Part shown: piece by piece, positions 42,135-49,363 of the stretch
Numbering within the stretch: position 1 is the stretch's first letter
Layout of the letters: every line of letters starts with the position of its first letter
Assembly: GCA_902776835.1 (NCBI GenBank)
Contig: CACYRK010000015.1
Location: 1 to 64,000 of the forward strand
DNA length: 64,000 nt
Source of the DNA: an uncultured Bacteroidales bacterium
GTDB lineage: Bacteria > Bacteroidota > Bacteroidia > Bacteroidales > Muribaculaceae
Direction: 5' to 3'
Notes under the pieces: model-generated
What the model saw: the letters and a program-made list of their open reading frames with translations, nothing else
What the model was told of the DNA's origin: nothing
Databases searched by the model: none
Position numbers and translations under genes: made by a program

Positions 42135-45083
42135 TTATGCCTTCTTGCTCTGGCGCTTGCTGATGGCGTAAGCCACAGGCGAAGCGACGAAGAGCGAAGC
42201 GCAAGTACCCACAATCACACCCATGATCATCGTGAAGATGAACGAGCGGATGGTGGCACCACCCAGGAAGAACATCACCAGCAGCACCAGCAACGTGGTG
42301 ATTGACGTCATCAACGTACGCGAGAGCGTGCTGCTCAATGCGCGGTTGAACGTCGTGTAGAGGTCTTGCTTGGGGAACAGAGTCTTGTACTCACGCACAC
42401 GGTCGAAGACCACCACGGTATCGTTCACCTGATAACCGATCACGGTCAGGATGGCGGCGATAAACGTCTGGTCAACCTCCATGGTGAAGGGGAAGATTGC
42501 CTGCAGGGTGTAGAAGCCGATACACACAAATGCGGTAAACGATACGGCAGCCAGAGCGCCAATCGAGAATGCCACATTGCGGAAGCGCAGCAGGATGTAG
42601 AGTGCCATGGCGAGCAGCGAGAAGAACACTGCCCAGATGGCGCCACGCAGCATGTCGCTTGCGATGCTCGGGCCCACAACCTCGCTCGAGACGACGCCCA
42701 CGCTCTCATTCGAGATGCTGAAGTCGTTCTGGCTCATGTTGCCAAGTTCGCTCTTCAAGCCGGTGTAGAGTTTGCTCATGATTTCATCGTCGAGGCCCTC
42801 GTCGTTGCTGTCGATCTTGTAGTTGGTCGAGATACGCACCTTGCTGTCGTTGTCGATGGTGATGACCGAAGCCGTACCGTTGAGCAACTCAGGAGTGTTA
42901 AGGGCGGCGCGCAGAGCCTCGGTCTTGACGGGATGGTCAAATTGCACAACGTAGTTGCGACCACCCGAGAAGTCGATACCGCGGTTCAGACCCAGCGTAG
43001 CAAACAGGGCGGCGAAAATCACCACTACGGCGGCGATAACCACCCAGGTCTTCTTGGCCTTGCCCATGAAGTTCACGTTCACGTTCTCAAGCATGTGGCG
43101 CGTGAGCGGCGTGGTGAAGGTCATGTTCTTGAATGTGCCATTGTTGATGAAGAATTCCATCACCAGGCGGGTAGCAAACACTGCGGTGAAGAACGAGCAG
43201 ATGATACCCACAACCAGAGTCACGGCGAAACCGCGAATCGGGCCAGAACCCAGGATAATCAGGATGATACCGGTGATGATGGTGGTAAGGTTCGAGTCGA
43301 AGATTGCACTGAAGGCATTCTTGTAACCGTCGGCCACAGCAGCCTTGAGGCCCTTGCCGTTGCGGAGTTCTTCCTTGCAACGCTCGAAGATCAGCACGTT
43401 GGCGTCCACTGCCATACCGAGGGTCAGCACGATACCGGCGATACCCGGCAGGGTGAGCACGCTCTGGAACGAAGCCAGGATACCGAAGATGAAGAAGAGG
43501 TTCAGGATCAGACCCAGGTTGGCGATGCTGCCAGCCTGCCAGCCATAAGTGCACCACATGAAGATGAGCAGCAGCACCAATGCCACGATAAACGAGGTGA
43601 GACCCTTGTTGATCGAATCTTGGCCGAGCGACGGACCAATCACGCTCTCGCTGGCCACATTCACACGTGCCACCATCTTACCCGACTCGAGCACGTTGGC
43701 AAGGTCGCTTGCCTCCTCGGGGGTGAAATGGCCGCTGATTTGCGAACTACCGCCATCGATGCGGCCGTTCACGTTAGGATAAGAGTACACTTGGTCATCG
43801 AGCACGATGGCGATGGCGCGGTTGATGTTCTGGCCGGTGATTTGGCCCCAACGGCGTGCGCCGTCGTCGTTCATGCGCATCGACACCACCTGGCCCTGCA
43901 TCTGGTCGAACTCGGCGCTTGCGCGAGTCACCACGTCACCCTCGAGCACGGGCTTGTCGCCGGGCTCGGTGCGCAGTGCCACCAGGTTGAAGATGCCACG
44001 GTCGTCGGCCTTGACGCTCCAAGCGAGTTTCAGGTCGGCGGGCAGCGTGGTCTTAGCCACGGGGCTGTTGATGATGCGGTTCACGGCAGCGGTGTCGTTG
44101 ATGTTCACCATACCCACGACGGGCGAACTGGGAGCCTGCTGTGCGAGCATCTGGAATCCGGTGAGTTCGGCGAGCGACTTGCCAGCGGTGGGCGCTGCCT
44201 TAGCGGCGGGCTTAGCCGTGCTGTCGGTGGCGGCGAGTGCCGTGCTGTCGGTGGCAGCGGCGGTAGTGTCGGCGGGAGCAACCTCCAGGCCACCCTTAGC
44301 CTTGTTGCTCAGGGCGGCGAGAGCAGCACTGACCTCGCTGAGTTTGTAGGTGCGGTAGAACTCGAGGTTTGCAGCACCCTGGAGCAGTTTGCGCACACGC
44401 TCAGGCTCCTTCACACCGGGGAGTTCGAGCAGGATGCGGCCCGTGCTCTGCAGTTTCTGTATGTTAGGCGACACCACGCCGAAGCGGTCGATACGGTTGC
44501 GGAGCACCTTGTAGGAGTTGTCGACCATGCTGTTGACTTCCTCTTCGAGGATGCGCTGCACCTTCTCGTTGTTGGCGCTGGGATCGTCTTTAATCTTTTC
44601 TACGTTGCGGAATACTTGCGACAGTTGGGCTGTCTTGTCCAGGGCGAGATACTCGCGGCAGAACGAGGCAACATAGTTGTCTTGTGCTGTGCGGTTTTTC
44701 TCGACGGCGGCGATAGCCTGCTTGAAGTTCTTCTCGGTGGGGTCGCTGGCGAGAGCGCTCAGAATGTCGGGCACCGAGATTTGCAGTGTCACGTTCATAC
44801 CACCCTTCAAGTCGAGGCCGAGGCCCAACTCTTTCTCACGTACTTGTTGCAAGGTGTAGTAGTTGAGGTACACCTTTTCGTTAGCCATAGAATCAAGATA
44901 TCCGTTGAGAGCGGTCAAGTAAGCCTTATTGGATGTGTCAGGCGACTTGATACCGGCCTTGGCAAGCGCGATCTGCTCGGCCTTGTTCTGATAACTGTTA
45001 GAAACGAAGGTAAACGAGAGATAGAACACGCAAATCAAGATCAGCGCAACGGTAATGACTCTGATAAAACCTTTAGTTTGCAT
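42135..45083 (-). CDS. secDF: Fused protein translocase subunits SecD-SecF
   Basis: A 982-residue membrane protein in the fused form normal for Bacteroidota. The SecD half has GLGLDLKGGMNVTL, the periplasmic domain with a low-complexity Ala/Thr insert (about 270-300), and the VASESVIGPSLG...IFERCKEELRNGKGL membrane region. The SecF half starts near 660 (NRGIDFSGGRNYVVQFD) and ends with the FIAAILTVIGYQVNDTVVVFDRVRE and GGATIRSFIFTMIMG helices. It uses the proton gradient to pull proteins through SecYEG. It is monocistronic, with a promoter 148 bases upstream, so the leader is long. Confidence 0.97.
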   Translation of the reverse strand: MQTKGFIRVITVALILICVFYLSFTFVSNSYQNKAEQIALAKAGIKSPDTSNKAYLTALNGYLDSMANEKVYLNYYTLQQVREKELGLGLDLKGGMNVTLQISVPDILSALASDPTEKNFKQAIAAVEKNRTAQDNYVASFCREYLALDKTAQLSQVFRNVEKIKDDPSANNEKVQRILEEEVNSMVDNSYKVLRNRIDRFGVVSPNIQKLQSTGRILLELPGVKEPERVRKLLQGAANLEFYRTYKLSEVSAALAALSNKAKGGLEVAPADTTAAATDSTALAATDSTAKPAAKAAPTAGKSLAELTGFQMLAQQAPSSPVVGMVNINDTAAVNRIINSPVAKTTLPADLKLAWSVKADDRGIFNLVALRTEPGDKPVLEGDVVTRASAEFDQMQGQVVSMRMNDDGARRWGQITGQNINRAIAIVLDDQVYSYPNVNGRIDGGSSQISGHFTPEEASDLANVLESGKMVARVNVASESVIGPSLGQDSINKGLTSFIVALVLLLIFMWCTYGWQAGSIANLGLILNLFFIFGILASFQSVLTLPGIAGIVLTLGMAVDANVLIFERCKEELRNGKGLKAAVADGYKNAFSAIFDSNLTTIITGIILIILGSGPIRGFAVTLVVGIICSFFTAVFATRLVMEFFINNGTFKNMTFTTPLTRHMLENVNVNFMGKAKKTWVVIAAVVVIFAALFATLGLNRGIDFSGGRNYVVQFDHPVKTEALRAALNTPELLNGTASVITIDNDSKVRISTNYKIDSNDEGLDDEIMSKLYTGLKSELGNMSQNDFSISNESVGVVSSEVVGPSIASDMLRGAIWAVFFSLLAMALYILLRFRNVAFSIGALAAVSFTAFVCIGFYTLQAIFPFTMEVDQTFIAAILTVIGYQVNDTVVVFDRVREYKTLFPKQDLYTTFNRALSSTLSRTLMTSITTLLVLLVMFFLGGATIRSFIFTMIMGVIVGTCASLFVASPVAYAISKRQSKKA

Positions 45084-45230
45084 TTCTTAAATCATTAATT
45101 ATTATATGTGTTTTGTTCAATTCAATAATGCGCACAATCGCCTATAAATGTAATCACTATCGCCCAATGAGCCAGCCAGTTAGCGGTCAAATTTGCGACA
45201 ATTATCACATTCACAAGCATTTTCGGCGTG

Positions 45231-45261
45231 CAAATATACGACTTTTTTCTCAACCCACAAA
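45231..45261 (-). promoter_or_regulatory. Promoter for secDF
   Basis: On the minus strand TTTG (45258-45261), 19 bases, TATATTTG (45231-45238), a full consensus. The leader to the ATG at 45083 is about 140 bases. The remainder of the 332-base gap holds the 9-base-period array and nothing coding. Confidence 0.75.
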
Positions 45262-45351
45262 AATAATTAACTAATGTTTGAGAAAATCACCCCCAAACAC
45301 CTTACCAGACCAGCCCCATGCCAGAACCATGCCAGACAAGCCCAAACCATG

Positions 45352-45396
45352 CCAGACCAGCCGGACCAGTCCGACCAGTCCGACCAGTCCGACTTA
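45352..45396. repeat. 9-base-period array of TCCGACCAG
   Basis: Units begin at 45352, 45361, 45370, 45379 and 45388 (CCAGACCAG, CCGGACCAG, TCCGACCAG twice, TCCGACTTA). Degenerate CCAGAC and CCATGCCAGA copies extend back to about 45305. It lies just past the pgeF stop. Confidence 0.85.
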
Positions 45397-45415
45397 CCCC
45401 ATTGGCCCCATACGG

Positions 45416-46198
45416 TTACTTGCGGAGGATGGCGGTGAAGGTGCGGCCGCTGGCTGTGCCCAGGCGGCGTGCCGAGAAGTAGCGGTCGCTGTGGCAGCGG
45501 CTGCAGGCGGCGGGCATGGTGATGTTTTCGGGGGCGAGGCCAGCGGCTTGCAGCACGAGGGCGTTGGCGCGGGCCAGGTGGATATGGGCCTTGCCAGTGG
45601 CGTCGCGGTGCATGATGGCGTCGATGTCGTGGCCGGCGTCGGCAAAGTTGCTCACCACTTCGTCGCCCACCTCAAAGCAGTCGTCGCAGATGCTCACGCC
45701 CATGGCGGCCTGGATGCGCTCGGGCTGCGCGCCGAGGCACTGCATATTGCGCACGGTGGCCTGGGCGATGCGCCCTGCGGTGCCACGCCATCCGGCATGG
45801 GCCACGCCCACTACCCCACTCTGCGGGTCGGCCATCACGATGGGCACACAGTCGGCGGTGTTCACGCCGATGCAGATGCCCGGCAATGCGGTGACCAGCG
45901 CGTCGACGTTGTCCAGGTGGAGTTCCTGCTCCTCGATGTCGGCATCGAGGAATTTGCGGTCGATGACAGCCACGCGTGTGGTGTGGCTCTGCCGCGGCAT
46001 CACCAGGCAGTCGAGGTCGATGCCCATGAGTTGGCAGAACTCAAGGCGTGCGTCGAGCACGCGCAGCGCGTCATCGCCCACGTAGTCGCACAGGTTGTGC
46101 TGCGAGTAAGGGTTGCGGGCGTTCACGGTGCCGCGTTGCGTGTTCACAGCACGGATGCCAGGTATCGGGGTGGCAAAATGCAGATCGTCGAGTATCAT
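45416..46198 (-). CDS. pgeF: Purine nucleoside phosphorylase / peptidoglycan editing factor PgeF
   Basis: A 260-residue protein of the YfiH/PgeF (formerly laccase-domain) family. Visible motifs are QSHTTRVAVID (about 69-79), GVNTADCVPIVMAD with the metal-ligand Cys, GVAHAGWRGTAGRIA with the metal-ligand His, and SICDDCFEVGDEV. Family members act on purine nucleosides or prevent mis-incorporation into peptidoglycan precursors. It is the third gene after tdk and yitT on the minus strand, 60 bases after yitT; the gap is a 9-base-period array. Length is normal. Confidence 0.92.
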   Translation of the reverse strand: MILDDLHFATPIPGIRAVNTQRGTVNARNPYSQHNLCDYVGDDALRVLDARLEFCQLMGIDLDCLVMPRQSHTTRVAVIDRKFLDADIEEQELHLDNVDALVTALPGICIGVNTADCVPIVMADPQSGVVGVAHAGWRGTAGRIAQATVRNMQCLGAQPERIQAAMGVSICDDCFEVGDEVVSNFADAGHDIDAIMHRDATGKAHIHLARANALVLQAAGLAPENITMPAACSRCHSDRYFSARRLGTASGRTFTAILRK

Positions 46199-46213
46199 AA
46201 TTATCTTTTCTTT

Positions 46214-46249
46214 AAGGTCTTTAAGGGCCTTAAGGACTTTAAGGACCTG
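46214..46249. repeat. 9-base-period array of AAGGTCTTT
   Basis: AAGGTC, AAGGGC, AAGGAC and AAGGAC begin at 46214, 46223, 46232 and 46241. The unit resembles that of the array after topA. It occupies the yitT-pgeF gap. Confidence 0.85.
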
Positions 46250-46258
46250 TGGGGGAAT

Positions 46259-47206
46259 TTATGGTTCTGATGACTCTTGAGGCGCGTTCTCCTTCTCGGC
46301 GATGGCGGCTTGCGCGTCTTTGTGCTTGAGGCGCACCTTCATCTCGTCGAAGCCCTCGCCGTACACGCCGTTGACGTTCCACTGCGAGATGAACGCCTTG
46401 GGGTCGACGGCCTTGGTGATGCGGAAAATCTGCATACTCTGCATCTTGCGGCACATCACCATCAGGATTTTCACATGATGCTTGGTGTACCAGCCCACAC
46501 CGTCGAGCACCGTGCAGCCGCGGTGCGTCTCGCTGGTAATGGCGTTGGCGATGTCCTCCCACTTCTCGCTGAAGATGAGGAATTGCACCGCCTGTCGGTT
46601 GTTGTTGATTACCAGGTCGGCCACGAAAGCGGTGATAATCATGAAAATCAAACCGTACACGATTTTGTCGACACTGTGGAACACCAGGTAGGACGACGAG
46701 ATGATGACGACGTCGCAATAAAGCATCATTCGGCCGAACGACACGTTGCGGAACTTGGTCACCACGGCGGCGATGATGTCGGTGCCGCCACTGCTGCCGT
46801 TGTGGGTGAAGGTCATGCCCAGTCCCAGGCCGCACAGCGTGGCACCGATGATGATGTTCATAAACGGCTGTTGCTCAACGAGCGGCTTGGGGAACAGCGG
46901 CACCATGAAGTAGAGCAGCACACTGGCCACGGTGGCGCCGAAGATGGTGCGCAGCACAAATTGGCGGCCCACAGTGCGATAGGCGATTACCAGCAGCAGG
47001 ATGTTGATGGCATAGTTGACCACAGCCACGTTCCAGTTAAAGGCAAAGTGGAACAGCGAAGCCAAACCGATGACGCCACCGGTCACCACCTTCTCAGGCA
47101 GCACAAATGCCGAGAAGCCCAAGGCGTAAAACAAGAGGCCAAGCACAATCATCACATAATCGCGCACTTGGTGCCAAACGTTGAATTTCAGATTTGGATG
47201 AGACAT
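46259..47206 (-). CDS. YitT family membrane protein
   Basis: A 315-residue inner-membrane protein with five to six helices: VRDYVMIVLGLLFYALGFSAF, VVTGGVIGLASLFHFAFNWNV, YAINILLLVIAYRTVG, TIFGATVASVLLYFM and GATLCGLGLGMTFTHNGSSGGTDIIAAVV. The C-terminal DUF2179 domain includes GCTVLDGVGWYTKHHVKILMVMCRKMQ and FRITKAVDPKAFIS. The family's function is unsettled; a transporter role has been proposed. It starts 26 bases after tdk, in the same operon. Confidence 0.92.
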   Translation of the reverse strand: MSHPNLKFNVWHQVRDYVMIVLGLLFYALGFSAFVLPEKVVTGGVIGLASLFHFAFNWNVAVVNYAINILLLVIAYRTVGRQFVLRTIFGATVASVLLYFMVPLFPKPLVEQQPFMNIIIGATLCGLGLGMTFTHNGSSGGTDIIAAVVTKFRNVSFGRMMLYCDVVIISSSYLVFHSVDKIVYGLIFMIITAFVADLVINNNRQAVQFLIFSEKWEDIANAITSETHRGCTVLDGVGWYTKHHVKILMVMCRKMQSMQIFRITKAVDPKAFISQWNVNGVYGEGFDEMKVRLKHKDAQAAIAEKENAPQESSEP

Positions 47207-47232
47207 TGTCGTACAAGAAAATTAAGGCGAGA

Positions 47233-47862
47233 TTAAACTGGTTGGAACTTGATGGCGTTGCGGCTGGCGCTCTCGATGCGTCGATTACGCCAGCAACTGC
47301 GGCACAGGGCCACGTACTTGTCATCGCCGCCAATCTCCACCTGGTCGCCGTCGGTGACGATGTTGCCCTGCGAGTCGATGCGCGCGTTGATGATGGTTTT
47401 GCGGCCACACGAGCACGTCGACTTTATCTCGTCGATGCTGTCGGCCAACTCAAAGAGTCGGCGACTGCCCTCGAACATGTGGCTCTGGAAGTCGGTGCGC
47501 AAGCCGTAGCACACCACGTTGGTGCCGTAGTCGTCGACCACGCGCGCCAACTGGTCGATTTGCTGCGCGCTCAGGAACTGAGCCTCGTCGATGAGAATCC
47601 AGTCCTTCACCACCAGCGTCGACTCGTAAAGACGCTTGATTTGGTCGTACAAGTCGGTGTCGGGATAAATCCACTCGCAGCGGCGCTCAATGCCGATGCG
47701 TGAGCGAATCACGTTGTCGTTCTCGCGGTCGTCGATAATGGGCTTCATGCACAGGTACTGCATGCCGCGCTCCTCGAAATTGTAGGCTTGGGTGAGCAGC
47801 ATAGCGGTCTTTGCCGAGCCCATCGTACCATAACGAAAATATAGTTTGCCTATTCTGTTCAT
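47233..47862 (-). CDS. tdk: Thymidine kinase (TK1 type)
   Basis: A 209-residue enzyme that phosphorylates thymidine with ATP. It has a Walker A GTMGSAKT at 12-19, a DEAQFL motif with the catalytic Glu, and a zinc ribbon made by CSCG near 150 and CRSC near 193. YVALCRSCW is typical of the family's end. It is first in the tdk-yitT-pgeF operon, with a full consensus promoter (47882-47912) and a leader of only about 13 bases. Confidence 0.96.
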   Translation of the reverse strand: MNRIGKLYFRYGTMGSAKTAMLLTQAYNFEERGMQYLCMKPIIDDRENDNVIRSRIGIERRCEWIYPDTDLYDQIKRLYESTLVVKDWILIDEAQFLSAQQIDQLARVVDDYGTNVVCYGLRTDFQSHMFEGSRRLFELADSIDEIKSTCSCGRKTIINARIDSQGNIVTDGDQVEIGGDDKYVALCRSCWRNRRIESASRNAIKFQPV

Positions 47863-47881
47863 GTCATTGAAATATTTCCTG

Positions 47882-47912
47882 CAAAGTTACGAATAAGCGA
47901 GCGGTGAGCAAA
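47882..47912 (-). promoter_or_regulatory. Promoter for tdk-yitT-pgeF
   Basis: On the minus strand TTTG (47909-47912), 19 bases, TAACTTTG (47882-47889), a perfect Bacteroidales consensus. Confidence 0.8.
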
Positions 47913-47951
47913 GAAAAAAACTCGTTTTTTTTCACATAGCGTCTATAGTCG

Positions 47952-49166
47952 CTATTGTGGCTCGGAGGATGGCTCGAGCACGGGCTCGGGCGAGGGCTGT
48001 TCGGCGTCGCCAGCGTGAATTCGGTTGAGGACGAGTGCTATGGCGCCGTCGCCGGTCACGTTGCATGCTGTGCCGAAACTGTCCATGGTTATGTAGAGCG
48101 CTATCATTATCGCCTGTTGTTCGGCGTTGAAGCCGAGGATGCTCTGCAGCACAGCCAGCGCCGCCATGATGGCACCGCCAGGCACTCCGGGCGCCGCCAC
48201 CATCATCACACCCAGCATCATAATGAAGCCCAAAAACGTGCTAAACTCGATGGGCAGCCCCTTCATGAGCATCAACGCCACTGCGCATGCCGTGATTTTC
48301 ATCGCGCTGCCCGAGAGGTGTATGGTGGCGCACAAGGGCACCACAAAGCCGGCGATGCCGGGGCGCACACCATTGGCAACGGTCTGCTTGAGCGTCACCG
48401 GGATGGTGGCCGCGCTGCTCGACGTGCCCAACGCCGTGAAATAGGCCGGAAGCATTGTCAAGAGCGCCTTGAACGGGTTGCGCCGAGCAATAGCCCCGGC
48501 AATGCAGTATTGAACAATGAGCAAGACGATGTGCATGGCAAAAATCACCCCAATAATGGTAATGAACACACGCGCGACGTGCCAGGCCTGACCTGTGTGT
48601 GCCATGCTCATGAAAATGCCCATGACGTAGAGCGGAAGCAGCGGAATGAGTGCCACCTCAATCACTTTCGCCACAATATCGCGAAACTCACGGAAGCCGC
48701 GGCCCATCGACTCCGAGCCGAAATGGGCGATGCCCAGTCCCAAAGCAAACGAGAGCACCAGGGCGCTCATCACGTCCATCAACGGCGGTATGGCTACCGA
48801 GAAATAAGGATCGATGGAGGCTTGTTGGGCAGCAACCTGCGACGCGGCGGCAGGATTGATGAGATGCGGGAACACGCTCACGCTCGTTGCGTAACTGAAC
48901 AAGCCCGAGAGCACCGTGTCGCCGTAAGCGATGATCGCCGTAATCAGGAGCAGTTTTCCGGCCGACTTGCCAATGTCGAAGATGGCCGGTGTCACCAGCC
49001 CCACAATGATTAGCGGGATGAGAAACGAGAGGAAGTTGCTGAACACGCTGTTGAACGTAACAAACAGACGCACGCCCCACAACGGCAACACGTTGCCAAG
49101 CAAAATACCCAGTACAATTGCTATAATCACACGCCCCAACAGGGGAATCCGCTTCAATAGTTTCAT
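47952..49166 (-). CDS. Dicarboxylate/amino acid:cation symporter (DAACS family)
   Basis: 404 residues from the ATG at 49166. The frame stays open up to 49250, but the promoter at 49190-49220 lies inside that extension, so the longer form is wrong. Several membrane helices are visible (RVIIAIVLGILLGNVLP at the start). The re-entrant loop has ALGTSSSAATIPVT, matching the serine-rich motif of glutamate/dicarboxylate carriers, and the substrate region has GDGAIALVLNRI. It imports an acidic amino acid or dicarboxylate with Na+ or H+. It has no operon partner. Confidence 0.92.
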   Translation of the reverse strand: MKLLKRIPLLGRVIIAIVLGILLGNVLPLWGVRLFVTFNSVFSNFLSFLIPLIIVGLVTPAIFDIGKSAGKLLLITAIIAYGDTVLSGLFSYATSVSVFPHLINPAAASQVAAQQASIDPYFSVAIPPLMDVMSALVLSFALGLGIAHFGSESMGRGFREFRDIVAKVIEVALIPLLPLYVMGIFMSMAHTGQAWHVARVFITIIGVIFAMHIVLLIVQYCIAGAIARRNPFKALLTMLPAYFTALGTSSSAATIPVTLKQTVANGVRPGIAGFVVPLCATIHLSGSAMKITACAVALMLMKGLPIEFSTFLGFIMMLGVMMVAAPGVPGGAIMAALAVLQSILGFNAEQQAIMIALYITMDSFGTACNVTGDGAIALVLNRIHAGDAEQPSPEPVLEPSSEPQ

Positions 49167-49189
49167 TCTAAGGTTTTTTATAATTACCG

Positions 49190-49220
49190 CAAAGGTACAC
49201 AAATTCCGCCATAACACAAA
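49190..49220 (-). promoter_or_regulatory. Promoter for the symporter; fixes its start
   Basis: On the minus strand TTTG (49217-49220), 19 bases, TACCTTTG (49190-49197). The expected transcription start is about 17 bases before the ATG at 49166. Confidence 0.8.
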
Positions 49221-49288
49221 ATCCAAGGGGGCGCAGCAGCCGTCGGCCACAGCCAGCCATATCTGATTTTCAGGCGATTAACAACATA

Positions 49289-49323
49289 GATGTGGCCAAA
49301 GGGACAGTCCCCTTGACCACACC
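49289..49323. repeat. Diverged copy 3 of the REP-like palindrome
   Basis: GATGTGGCCAAAGGGAC, one A, then GTCCCCTTGACCACACC: the same palindrome as 33190 and 33404 with two arm mismatches. It lies 41 bases past the stop of the transporter-winged-helix fusion. Confidence 0.8.
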
Positions 49324-49363
49324 TGGGAAAAAAAATGGTATCAAACGCAGTACTATTTGATGG

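Noticed and set aside
42366..45098. Plus-strand open frame of 910 codons opposite secDF
   Set aside because: Antisense shadow of secDF; no recognisable domain.
49167..49250. N-terminal extension of the symporter
   Set aside because: The perfect promoter at 49190-49220 lies inside it, and the family homology starts at the ATG at 49166.
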